In this document: piece after piece, positions 8,269 to 16,204 of the stretch
Layout: the number at the start of each line of letters is the position of its first letter
Position numbering within the stretch: the stretch's first letter is position 1
Source of the DNA: an uncultured Succinatimonas sp.
GTDB lineage: Bacteria; Pseudomonadota; Gammaproteobacteria; Enterobacterales; Succinivibrionaceae
Assembly: GCA_937880335.1 (NCBI GenBank)
Contig: CALFLJ010000136.1
Location: forward strand, 1-28,320
DNA length: 28,320 nucleotides
Direction of reading: 5' to 3'
Notes under the pieces: generated by a model
Databases searched by the model: none
Told to the model about the DNA's origin: nothing
The model's input: only the letters and a program-made list of their open reading frames with translations
Program-made: the position numbers and the translations under genes

Positions 8269-11200
8269 TTAACCAACAAAGACTCGTGCGTTTCTAAACA
8301 AGCGTACCCAAGGACTATCTTCCTTCCAGTCATCCGGATGCCATGAGTTGCAAATAGCTCTCATTACGCGCTCAGGATGAGGCATCATAATGGTGAAACG
8401 ACCATCAGGAGTTGTTACAGCTGTAATACCATCAGGAGATCCATTAGGATTTAAAGGATAAACCTCTGTAGGATTTCCGTTATGATCAATGTAACGAGCT
8501 GCAACTAAACCTTGAGCCTTTAAGGCCTCTAACTTCTCATTAGATGAGAACTCTGCTCGACCTTCACCATGAGACACCACTATAGGCATCTTTGACCCCT
8601 GCATACCAGAGAACAGAATAGAAGGACTTTGAGTTATTTCGACTTCAACAAAGCGAGCCTCAAAACGTTCTGACAAGTTAGTGACAAAGCGAGGCCAATT
8701 CTCTGCACCAGGAATTAAACGACTTAAGGTAGACATCATCTGACAGCCATTGCAAACGCCTAAGGCAAAAGTATCTTTACGATTGAAGAACTTATCAAAG
8801 GCATCAGCGGCACGGGAATTGAATAAGACTGACTTAGCCCATCCTTCACCTGCACCTAATACGTCACCATAAGAGAATCCACCACATGCTGCAAATCCCT
8901 TAAACTCATCTAAGTTAACCTTACCTGAGAGGATATCAGACATGTGAACATCAATACAGTTAAAGCCAGCACGATTAAATGCTGCTGCCATTTCACTCTG
9001 AGAGTTAACTCCTTGCTCACGTAAAATAGCAATCTTTGGACTTACACCATTACTAATGTAAGGAGCTGCAACATCTTCATTTAAATCGTAGGTTAAGTCA
9101 ACGAATAAACCGCGATCATCTTTATCTTGCTTAAGCTCAAATTCCTGACGTGCACAATCTGGGTTATCACGTAACTTTTGCATTTCATAAGTAGTCTTAG
9201 CCCAAATCTTACGGAAATAAGTACGCTCTTGATTGATAACATCTACTCCATCGCGAGTAAAGACAATACGATCATCATTACGTAAATCACCTACTACAAA
9301 TGCGCAATTTGCAAGGCCATGACCTGAGAGGATATTCATAACTGTTTCCTCATCTTCAGATCTTACCTGTAAAACTACACCTGGCTCCTCATTAAATAGA
9401 GCACCTAAGTCACTCTGACCTAAATTATCGATTCTGACATTAACACCAGTGTGTCCTGCAAAAGCCATCTCACAGACAGTAGTAAATAAACCACCATCAG
9501 AGATATCGTGGTAAGCTAAAATCATGTTCTTTCGATTTAAGAACTGAACAGCATCAAAAAGGCCTTTTAAGCGAATTGGATGATCTAAATCTGCACACTT
9601 AGAGCCTAACTGACGGTAAACCTGTGCTAATGCAGAACCACCCAAACGATTCTGACGCTCGCCTAAATCAACATATATTAAAGATGTATTACCTTTATCG
9701 GTACGTAATTGTGGAGTTAAAGTCTTACGAACATCCTCAACACGAGCAAAGGCGGTAATGATAAGAGACATTGGAGCTGTAACAGTCTTAGTATTACCGT
9801 TTTCCTCCCAAGTTGTCTTCATGGACATAGAGTCCTTACCTACAGGTACAGTAATTCCTAACTCAGGACATACTTCCATACCTAAGGTACGAACAGCCTC
9901 ATATAAACCTGCATCCTCACCTGGGTGACCATTTGGAGCCATCCAGTTAGCAGAGAACTTAACGCGGTTTAGCTCACCAATATCAGCTGCTGCAATATTA
10001 GTAATAGCCTCAGCTAAAGCTAAACGTACAGAAGCGGCATGGCTTAATAAAGCAACCGGAGTGCGTTCACCCATAGCTCCAGCCTCGCCATGATAACTAT
10101 CATAAGATGCTGCGGTTACAGCAACATCTGATACTGGTACCTGCCAAGGACCTACCATCTGATCACGAGCAACAGAACCTGTAACAGAACGATCTCCGAT
10201 AGTGATTAAGAAAGTCTTTTCAGCTACAGCAGGAAGACTTAAAACACGCTCTGCAGCAGCAAGAGGGGTAATTCCAGTCTCATCAAACTCAGGAGAGTTT
10301 TGTTTTAAAGACTTAACATCTTTATGTACACGAGGAGGTTTTCCTAAAAGAATATCTAAAGGTAAGTCGATAGGGCTATTGCCAAAATAAGGATCATTTA
10401 ACACTACTCGACGCTCAGCTGTTGCCTCACCTATTACAGCATACTGAGCACGCTCGCGCTTACAGAAAGCCTCAAAGACATCAAAACGCTCAGGCATTAC
10501 AGCTAATACATAACGCTCCTGAGATTCATTACACCAAATCTGTAATGGAGACATACCAGGCTCATCATTTGGTATCTTACGAAGATCAAAACGACCACCT
10601 ACGCCACCATCTGAGACTAACTCAGGCATAGCATTTGACAGACCACCTGCTCCAACATCATGAATAAACATAATAGGATTTTCATCACCTAGCTGCCAGC
10701 AGGCATCGATAACTTCCTGACAACGACGCTGCATCTCAGGGTTTCCTCGCTGTACAGAAGCAAAGTCTAAATCAGCAGAAGAGGCACCTGAGTTCATTGA
10801 TGAAGCTGCACCACCACCTAAACCAATATTCATAGCCGGGCCGCCTAAAACAATTAAGCGAGCACCTGGATCGATATGGTCTTTGTTGATGTGATTACGA
10901 CGAATGTTACCCCAACCGCCGGCTAACATAATAGGCTTGTGGTAACCACGAATTTCCTTACCATTAAAGGATTCTACTTGCTCCTCATAGGTACGGAAAT
11001 AACCGCAGAGATTAGGACGTCCAAATTCGTTATTGAAGCTTGCTGCACCTAAAGGTCCATCAATCATAATCTGAAGTGCAGAGGCTAATCTGTCAGGCTT
11101 ACCAAAATTTTGCTCCCAAGGCATCTCTGAACCTGGAATTCTTAAATTAGAAACGGTAAAACCACATACACCTGCTTTAGGGCGAGAACCTACACCTGTT

Positions 11201-12165
11201 GCACCCTCATCACGAATTTCACCACCTGATCCTGTGGCAGCACCTGGGAATGGAGATATAGCAGTAGGATGGTTATGGGTTTCAACCTTCATTAAAATCG
11301 GCATATCTTCTTGATGATATGCCCACTCATGATTTGAATTTGGGTAGAAACGACCAGCCTTGGATCCCTCCATAACAGCGGCATTATCTTTATATGCAGA
11401 AAGAACATATTCAGGATGGGTCTTGTAAGTATTGCGGATCATACCAAACAAGGAATTCTCCTGAGGCTTTCCGTCAATCTTCCATGATGCATTAAAGACT
11501 TTATGACGGCAGTGCTCGGAGTTCATCTGAGCAAACATATAAAGCTCAATATCAGTAGGATCGCGGCCTAAATCCTTAAAACTATCCATAAGATAGTCCA
11601 TCTCAGGATCTGATAAAGCTAAGCCTAAATCAACATTGGCTTTGCGTAAGGCGTCCATGCCACCTGTAGTTAAAGGAATACTTTGACAAGGTTTAGGAGT
11701 CTGACGTTCAAAAAGATTAGCACCTTCATCTAAGGATGAAAGTACACTTTCCATCATACGGTCAAAAATCTGAGAAGAAATAGCATTACGTTGCTCACAA
11801 GAAAAAGGCTTTCCTTCTTCATTTTTAACATACCAAGCAATACCGCGCTCAACACGACGAATCTTTGTCAAGCCACAGTTATGGGCAATATCAGTAGCCT
11901 TAGAAGCCCAAGGAGAGATAGTACCAACACGAGGAACAACAAAGAAAAGTTCGCCTTCTTCTTTGCGCTCTTCACGGGCCGGGCCATAACTTAAAATCTG
12001 TTCTAAAACTTTTTTATCTTCATCGGATAAATCGCCTTCGGCGTCAATCAGATGAACATAATGAGCACTTACAGCACTAATTTTTAGGCCTAAGTTCTTA
12101 AAAGCTACAAGCAATTTTTCAATACGAAACGAAGATACGGCGGGCGAGCCACGCATGATAATCAT
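8269..12165 (-). CDS. purL: Phosphoribosylformylglycinamidine synthase (fused PurL)
   Basis: PurL performs the fourth step of de novo purine synthesis, converting FGAR, glutamine and ATP to FGAM in the cytoplasm. The 1298-residue protein is the long single-chain gammaproteobacterial form. It aligns by eye with E. coli PurL from MRGSPA at the start to SPWVRLFRNAR at the end. The N-terminal PurS-like domain is followed by two AIR-synthase-like ATP-grasp-unrelated halves (MKVETHNHPTAISPFPGAATGSG and later SANWMAPNGHPGEDAGLYEA mark conserved blocks). The C-terminal class I glutamine amidotransferase has nucleophile Cys1138 in GVCNGCQMM and the His1263/Glu1265 pair in PHPERV. The start could be the ATG at 12165 or 9 nt later at 12156; the second gives the usual MRGSPA start. 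It is a single-gene unit with a palindrome-containing promoter region upstream and a strong terminator downstream. Confidence 0.98.
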   Translation of the reverse strand: MIIMRGSPAVSSFRIEKLLVAFKNLGLKISAVSAHYVHLIDAEGDLSDEDKKVLEQILSYGPAREERKEEGELFFVVPRVGTISPWASKATDIAHNCGLTKIRRVERGIAWYVKNEEGKPFSCEQRNAISSQIFDRMMESVLSSLDEGANLFERQTPKPCQSIPLTTGGMDALRKANVDLGLALSDPEMDYLMDSFKDLGRDPTDIELYMFAQMNSEHCRHKVFNASWKIDGKPQENSLFGMIRNTYKTHPEYVLSAYKDNAAVMEGSKAGRFYPNSNHEWAYHQEDMPILMKVETHNHPTAISPFPGAATGSGGEIRDEGATGVGSRPKAGVCGFTVSNLRIPGSEMPWEQNFGKPDRLASALQIMIDGPLGAASFNNEFGRPNLCGYFRTYEEQVESFNGKEIRGYHKPIMLAGGWGNIRRNHINKDHIDPGARLIVLGGPAMNIGLGGGAASSMNSGASSADLDFASVQRGNPEMQRRCQEVIDACWQLGDENPIMFIHDVGAGGLSNAMPELVSDGGVGGRFDLRKIPNDEPGMSPLQIWCNESQERYVLAVMPERFDVFEAFCKRERAQYAVIGEATAERRVVLNDPYFGNSPIDLPLDILLGKPPRVHKDVKSLKQNSPEFDETGITPLAAAERVLSLPAVAEKTFLITIGDRSVTGSVARDQMVGPWQVPVSDVAVTAASYDSYHGEAGAMGERTPVALLSHAASVRLALAEAITNIAAADIGELNRVKFSANWMAPNGHPGEDAGLYEAVRTLGMEVCPELGITVPVGKDSMSMKTTWEENGNTKTVTAPMSLIITAFARVEDVRKTLTPQLRTDKGNTSLIYVDLGERQNRLGGSALAQVYRQLGSKCADLDHPIRLKGLFDAVQFLNRKNMILAYHDISDGGLFTTVCEMAFAGHTGVNVRIDNLGQSDLGALFNEEPGVVLQVRSEDEETVMNILSGHGLANCAFVVGDLRNDDRIVFTRDGVDVINQERTYFRKIWAKTTYEMQKLRDNPDCARQEFELKQDKDDRGLFVDLTYDLNEDVAAPYISNGVSPKIAILREQGVNSQSEMAAAFNRAGFNCIDVHMSDILSGKVNLDEFKGFAACGGFSYGDVLGAGEGWAKSVLFNSRAADAFDKFFNRKDTFALGVCNGCQMMSTLSRLIPGAENWPRFVTNLSERFEARFVEVEITQSPSILFSGMQGSKMPIVVSHGEGRAEFSSNEKLEALKAQGLVAARYIDHNGNPTEVYPLNPNGSPDGITAVTTPDGRFTIMMPHPERVMRAICNSWHPDDWKEDSPWVRLFRNARVFVG

Positions 12166-12229
12166 AGATAGAGATCCTGCTCATTCAAGGAAATGGTGAA
12201 AAGTGCCGCAAAATACGGTCTACATCTTA

Positions 12230-12250
12230 TTTTATCACAGTATGATAAAA
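12230..12250 (-). promoter_or_regulatory. Palindrome overlapping a possible purL promoter
   Basis: TTTTATCA (12230-12237) and TGATAAAA (12243-12250) are a perfect 8-bp inverted repeat with a 5-nt centre. On the minus strand it contains TGATAAAAT, an extended -10-like element about 60 nt before purL. It does not resemble the E. coli PurR box (ACGCAAACGTTTGCGT). An operator role is inference. Confidence 0.4.
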
Positions 12251-12385
12251 GACTGACAGGAGATAAGAGTTCTAGACAATATTTTAACGTTGATACTTTA
12301 ATTAAAGGTGTAATTTAAATAGAAGTAAAACGCAAATTAAAAGCCTAATACTAAAAAAATTAAGTAATGAACATAGTATTAACTT

Positions 12386-12417
12386 GTTTTTAAACTTTTA
12401 AGTTTAAACTTAAAAAC
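12386..12417. repeat. AT-only self-complementary stretch
   Basis: GTTTTTAA at 12386-12393 and TTAAAAAC at 12410-12417 are complementary, and between them AAGTTTAAACTT (12400-12411) is a perfect palindrome. It is low in GC, so the structure may be weak. It precedes a stronger terminator-like hairpin. Confidence 0.4.
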
Positions 12418-12443
12418 AACAAAGGCCCCATAAACATGCTTTT

Positions 12444-12480
12444 AAGCCTTAAACTTAATCTTTAAGGCTTTATTTTTTCA
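12444..12480 (+). terminator. Terminator-like hairpin with no gene in front of it
   Basis: AAGCCTTAAA (12444-12453) pairs perfectly with TTTAAGGCTT (12461-12470) over a 7-nt loop. It is followed by TATTTTTTC, a good + strand U-tract. No coding region on the + strand precedes it, since purL is divergent. It could end a small RNA or insulate the next gene. I found no convincing promoter in 12251-12440. Confidence 0.55.
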
Positions 12481-12536
12481 AAAATTCTTATTTTTAATAA
12501 GCACAAGGCTTTTTGCTACCTTTAAGCTTTAACTTT

Positions 12537-12544
12537 GCTATAAT
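12537..12544 (+). promoter_or_regulatory. Extended -10 promoter for the 44-residue gene
   Basis: The sequence TTTGCTATAAT contains a consensus TATAAT at 12539-12544 preceded by TG one base away, the extended -10 signature. No strong -35 lies at 17 bp; TTGCTA at 12513-12518 would give a 20-bp spacer. Transcription would start near 12551, leaving a leader of about 125 nt. Confidence 0.6.
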
Positions 12545-12637
12545 CGCATTGCTACATAATTGAAAGATTAAAAAAACATTTAACCTAAATTCTTATAAAT
12601 TCATTTTTATTAAGTTTTTAAGGAATTTTAACTATAA

Positions 12638-12668
12638 AAGGAGATAGCTAAGATATTAAGATCTTAGC
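12638..12668 (+). promoter_or_regulatory. Shine-Dalgarno followed by a perfect hairpin before the start codon
   Basis: AAGGAGA at 12638-12644 is the only good ribosome binding site upstream of the 44-residue gene, but it ends 34 nt before the ATG. The space holds GCTAAGAT (12647-12654) and ATCTTAGC (12661-12668), a perfect 8-bp stem with the loop ATTAAG. Folding it would reduce the effective distance from GGAG to ATG to about 13 nt. Confidence 0.6.
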
Positions 12669-12678
12669 CTAAACATTT

Positions 12679-12813
12679 ATGAAACGTACTGGATCTACAT
12701 TAAAAACACGTACGGCAATTAACAGGACTCGCCGTCGTCGCATCTTTATGAAAAACACAAAATCCCGCTTACAATCCCGCCGTGAAGTATTTTTCGTCCA
12801 AGAAAATGCTTAA
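12679..12813 (+). CDS. Small very basic protein of unknown function (44 aa)
   Basis: The reading frame begins MKRTGSTLKTRTAINRTRRR and ends VQENA. Fourteen of its 44 residues are Lys or Arg, and it has no membrane segment or signal peptide, which suggests nucleic-acid or ribosome binding (inference). I do not recognise the family: apart from the first four residues it does not match ribosomal protein L34, and it does not match Rmf, Sra or ArfA. Support for it being real is a consensus extended -10 promoter, a strong though distant Shine-Dalgarno, an in-frame TAA at 12670-12672 that fixes the ATG at 12679 as the start, and a clean terminator 9 nt after the stop. It is a single-gene unit between purL and the flagellar genes. 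Confidence 0.7.
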   Translation: MKRTGSTLKTRTAINRTRRRRIFMKNTKSRLQSRREVFFVQENA

Positions 12814-12821
12814 AAAAAACT

Positions 12822-12841
12822 CTTGCCTTATAAAAGGCAAG
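12822..12841 (+). terminator. Terminator of the 44-residue gene
   Basis: CTTGCCTT (12822-12829) and AAGGCAAG (12834-12841) form a perfect 8-bp stem with a four-base loop. It is preceded by an A run and followed by GTTTATTCCTTCTTT, a moderately U-rich tail. Confidence 0.75.
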
Positions 12842-12922
12842 GTTTATTCCTTCTTTACCACTTAAAAAAACTTCTCTAAATATTTATATCGAAAATTTAG
12901 CCTTATCTTCTGATTTTAAATT

Positions 12923-12940
12923 TAGGCACAAATTGTGCAT
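12923..12940 (+). promoter_or_regulatory. Possible sigma-54 promoter or operator upstream of fliS
   Basis: AGGCAC-N5-GTGCA matches the sigma-54 consensus TGGCAC-N5-TTGCA with one mismatch in each half. The GG (12925-12926) and GC (12937-12938) have the required 10-bp separation. Sigma-54 drives middle and late flagellar genes in Vibrio and Pseudomonas. The same bases form the near-palindrome GCACAA-A-TTGTGC, so a repressor site is the alternative. Confidence 0.4.
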
Positions 12941-13003
12941 GAATTTAAAAAAAACATTTTTTCGGCAAAAATCCGCCTAGTTTAATGATTACGGAGAGAA
13001 AAC

Positions 13004-13474
13004 ATGTACGGAAGAAACCTTAAAGCTTATAGAAATACTAGTGTCTGTGCTGAAATATCAGTGTCAGATCCCTACAATATCACCAAAATGCTTTTTCAAG
13101 GTTTATTTGAACGACTTGCCCAAGCTAAAGGTGATATTGCTCGTGGAGATCTTGCAGCAAAAGCTCGTCGCTTAGCTGCAGCTAGCGCTATTACAGAAAA
13201 TCTTAGAACTACCCTTGATTTTTCACAAAATAATTCCTTAGCTCAATCTTTATATGACTTATACTCATTTATATTAGATAGAATAGCCAATGCCTCTGTT
13301 GAATTAAGTGCAGCTCCTATCGATGAGGCCTTAAGAGTATTAAATCCGCTTAAGCAAGCATGGGATCAAATCCCGGCCTCTGAAAGGCAGAAAGCTAACG
13401 AAATGAGAAAAAACAACGACATAGGCATTATGGATACTACCCATAGTCAAAGCTTAGCTCACGGTCGAATATAA
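13004..13474 (+). CDS. fliS: Flagellar export chaperone FliS
   Basis: FliS binds newly made flagellin in the cytoplasm, keeps its C-terminus from polymerising and hands it to the flagellar export gate. The N-terminal half shows the family pattern: a Tyr-rich start (MYGRNLKAYRNT), the DPYNITKMLFQGLFERLAQAKGDI helix pair and ITENLRTTLDFSQNNSLAQSLYDLYSFI. The 156-residue length is slightly above the usual 125-140 because of a C-terminal tail after about residue 130. GGAG lies about 8 nt before the ATG. It starts a three-gene flagellar cluster, 11 nt from the fliT-like gene. No flagellin or fliD gene is in the window, so the set is either detached from the main flagellar locus or continues elsewhere. 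Confidence 0.9.
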   Translation: MYGRNLKAYRNTSVCAEISVSDPYNITKMLFQGLFERLAQAKGDIARGDLAAKARRLAAASAITENLRTTLDFSQNNSLAQSLYDLYSFILDRIANASVELSAAPIDEALRVLNPLKQAWDQIPASERQKANEMRKNNDIGIMDTTHSQSLAHGRI

Positions 13475-13485
13475 GAGAGTAAATT

Positions 13486-13806
13486 ATGCAAGCCTCCGAA
13501 TTTATAAAGCTTCTATCCCAAAATGAAACGGCTTTAATACATAGTCTTGAAGCAGATAATTTTGAATTAGCCGTTGAATATCAAAAAAATATTGAAAAAC
13601 TTTTGGAACTTATAAAAACCGGAGAACTTAGCCAAAGCGAACTTCTTTTATGTAAAGATTTTTTAAAAGATTTTGTAATTCGTGGAGAGCAAATTACAAA
13701 AGCTCTTTGTGAAAAAAGAAATGAAGTAGCCGCTTTAATTAGTAAAACCTCTCGAGGTCGAAAAATGGCTAATAGCTATAGCCAGATTAAGAACAATACC
13801 TTCTAA
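13486..13806 (+). CDS. FliT-like flagellar chaperone (small helical protein)
   Basis: This 106-residue, all-helical-looking, charged soluble protein follows fliS by 11 nt. In many gammaproteobacteria fliT, the FliD chaperone and regulator of the flagellar master activator, follows fliS, and size and helical composition agree. The sequence itself shows no motif that I can assign confidently, so the FliT call is positional inference. A ribosome-binding stretch (AAGAGAG) sits just before the ATG. The C-terminal region (SKTSRGRKMANSYSQI) is basic. Confidence 0.6.
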   Translation: MQASEFIKLLSQNETALIHSLEADNFELAVEYQKNIEKLLELIKTGELSQSELLLCKDFLKDFVIRGEQITKALCEKRNEVAALISKTSRGRKMANSYSQIKNNTF

Positions 13807-13820
13807 AAGGATAAGCTATT

Positions 13821-16058
13821 ATGCTAGAAAATAAAAAAGTACCTTGCGATGATGTAATTGATATTAATGAATTAGCGAAAATAACAGGCCCACTCAAAGC
13901 CGAAGATTTAGGAAAAGTAAAAGAGCTAATTGAGCTTCAAAAAATAATGAGTGATGGTCTTATCAATCGCTTTTTAGATAATATTGAAGCTTTTAAAAAG
14001 TATTTGCCTGATATTGCAAAACAATTTGAGCACTATCGACCACAAAGAACTATGGATTTTTTCTGTACTTCAAATGGTATTCCAAACCTTATGTTTGTTG
14101 ATAACAACGACATTCTATATAAGACCTCAGATCCTTTTGAATTATGCAAATTACAAGTTGAAAACTGCCTAAAAACAGTAAAAATCAAGCAAGTACATTA
14201 TCCTCATGAATATGATTGGTGTGGTCAGATTCACCACCGTTATTTAAATGAATTTGTAAGCATTGATGAAAAGGCAAAAAGAGAAAATTTAACCCCTCTT
14301 GATATAGGCTCTGTACCTTGTTGCGTTTTATTAGGTCTAGGTTTAGGCTATGAATTGGCATACCTCTATGAGCGTATTGAAATTGCTAATCTAATTATTA
14401 TCGAACCTGATAGTGACGTATTCTTTGCCTCATTACATGCTTTTGATTGGGCTAATTTATTAGAGTTTATATTCACAAATAATTACGGGATCAACATAAT
14501 GGTAGGCCAGACTCCCGATGAATTATTTGAAGATATGTCAACTTTCTTCCATCATCATGGACGTTTTCTTTCTTCTTTCTGGTGGAACTATGTCCATTAT
14601 TCAAATGAAAAAATCAAGGCTTTAAGTGAAATCTTAATAAAAGATTATTACCGTGTACATGCAGCTATGGGCTTTTTCGATGATCATCTCTTTGGTACTT
14701 CCCATGCTTGTAGCCATTTAGAAAAAGGCAAAAATTTTGTCATAGAACACACGCTGCCAGAACAAATGGCTAATACACCGGTATTTGTTATAGGCTCAGG
14801 TCCATCCCTTGATAACGATATACCCTTTTTAAGGAAAAACCAGGATAAAGCTATTATCATAGCCTGCGGAACTGCTATAGATACACTCTATCATGCAGGA
14901 ATAAAACCAGACTTCTACGCTTGCACTGAACGTACCCCACAGATCTCAGAAACGCTTGAGGCAATACCTGATAAGAAATTCTTAGAAGATATTATTTTAC
15001 TTGCAGGAGATGTCGTCCACCCATTTACAGTAAAGTACATTAAACATACGGCTATCTTTGCTAAAGGAGATGAACCTTTTTACTGGTTATTAATAAGCCG
15101 TCTTGTAGGCGCAAATAAGTTACTGCCAGTTCATCTTATGAATCCTTTTGTCGGTAATATGGGAGTCAGTGGTGCACTGACTTTAGGTTTTAAAAAGTTA
15201 TATTTATTTGGCATTGATAATGGTAAAAAGCTTAATACAAGCTCAATGCATTCTAAATATACAAAGCTCTACAATGCTGACGGAGTTGACGATACAAAAG
15301 GTAACTACATACTATCTAATATAAAAGAAGGAAACTTTGGTGGTGAAATTGAAAGTAGCATGTTGTTTACACTTTCCGGACAAAATATATCCTCTATAGT
15401 AAAGTCTTATAAAGATAAGGATGTTTTAGTCTACAACTGTTCTGATGGCATGAAATTAGAATATATACCGCCACTTCACAGCTACGATCTTGATTTGTCT
15501 GATTATCCTAATGTAGATAAAAAAACACTCTTAAAATTTATGGATGAGGAGGCTACTGCAAGATTACAATTATCACGAGATGAAATAATTAAACTTATTA
15601 GTTACGACACCTATGATGCAGTAATTGATAAACTAATAAAACTCTTCTCTCGCCCAATTACAAGCAGAGTACAACTTGTACAACTTATGGAAACTTGTAG
15701 TGAAATAAACACGACATTAAACATGAGCTTAGAACAGCGTTATTTAGGCTTTATGCTCGAAGGATCATTACAGTCGATGTTTATTATGATGTCTCACGTT
15801 CTCTACCACACAAAAGATGAAAAAACTTGCCTTAAAGTCGTATCTAAGATGGTAAAACTTCTTATCTATTTCCTTTTAGATAGTAAAGCCCTATACCGTC
15901 ATTTACCAGATTATGAATTAGGTCCGCATCAAGAATACTTAGACGGAAAAGTAGGATTTGATCATGAGGAATCAAAAGCTCCAGATATGCCTTTAATTCC
16001 CAAACTTATTGAAAAGAAAGCTCCTGATGAAATAACTAAATTTGTAAAATGTTATTAA
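13821..16058 (+). CDS. Maf-family (DUF115) motility accessory factor, probable flagellin glycosyltransferase
   Basis: Maf/PseE proteins carry a DUF115 (MptE-like) Rossmann domain and are thought to transfer nonulosonic sugars such as pseudaminic or legionaminic acid onto flagellin in the cytoplasm. The 745-residue protein has an N-terminal nucleotide-binding-like region with LGLGLGYELAYL...IIIEPD at about residues 170-195. The signature DUF115 block VFVIGSGPSLDNDIPFL lies at about 320-336, followed by AIDTLYHAGIKPDFYACTER. The C-terminal third, after about residue 560, is helical. No signal peptide or membrane segment is visible. It lies 14 nt after the fliT-like gene and is probably co-transcribed with fliS. 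Sugar synthesis genes are not in the window, so the donor cannot be told. Confidence 0.85.
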   Translation: MLENKKVPCDDVIDINELAKITGPLKAEDLGKVKELIELQKIMSDGLINRFLDNIEAFKKYLPDIAKQFEHYRPQRTMDFFCTSNGIPNLMFVDNNDILYKTSDPFELCKLQVENCLKTVKIKQVHYPHEYDWCGQIHHRYLNEFVSIDEKAKRENLTPLDIGSVPCCVLLGLGLGYELAYLYERIEIANLIIIEPDSDVFFASLHAFDWANLLEFIFTNNYGINIMVGQTPDELFEDMSTFFHHHGRFLSSFWWNYVHYSNEKIKALSEILIKDYYRVHAAMGFFDDHLFGTSHACSHLEKGKNFVIEHTLPEQMANTPVFVIGSGPSLDNDIPFLRKNQDKAIIIACGTAIDTLYHAGIKPDFYACTERTPQISETLEAIPDKKFLEDIILLAGDVVHPFTVKYIKHTAIFAKGDEPFYWLLISRLVGANKLLPVHLMNPFVGNMGVSGALTLGFKKLYLFGIDNGKKLNTSSMHSKYTKLYNADGVDDTKGNYILSNIKEGNFGGEIESSMLFTLSGQNISSIVKSYKDKDVLVYNCSDGMKLEYIPPLHSYDLDLSDYPNVDKKTLLKFMDEEATARLQLSRDEIIKLISYDTYDAVIDKLIKLFSRPITSRVQLVQLMETCSEINTTLNMSLEQRYLGFMLEGSLQSMFIMMSHVLYHTKDEKTCLKVVSKMVKLLIYFLLDSKALYRHLPDYELGPHQEYLDGKVGFDHEESKAPDMPLIPKLIEKKAPDEITKFVKCY

Positions 16059-16168
16059 ACAATAAACTAAATAGAATTCATTAAGACTTGCTTTACAACT
16101 TTATAAGTAAAACTTAAATAATAGAGTAATAAAAAGGCCATACTATATCTTAATCTTTAAAATACAGC

Positions 16169-16194
16169 CCAAAATACAGTGAGTTTTGTTTTGG
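16169..16194. terminator. Weak bidirectional terminator candidate between maf and kdpE
   Basis: CCAAAA (16169-16174) pairs with TTTTGG (16189-16194) across a 14-nt loop, and AAATTTTTG follows on the + strand. The two genes converge here, so a shared terminator is expected. The stem is only 6 bp, so this is a weak call. Confidence 0.3.
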
Positions 16195-16204
16195 AAATTT
16201 TTGT

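Noticed and set aside
12679..12813. Ribosomal protein L34 (rpmH)
   Set aside because: Only MKRT matches. The rest lacks the L34 pattern, and the dnaA/rnpA neighbours typical of rpmH are absent.
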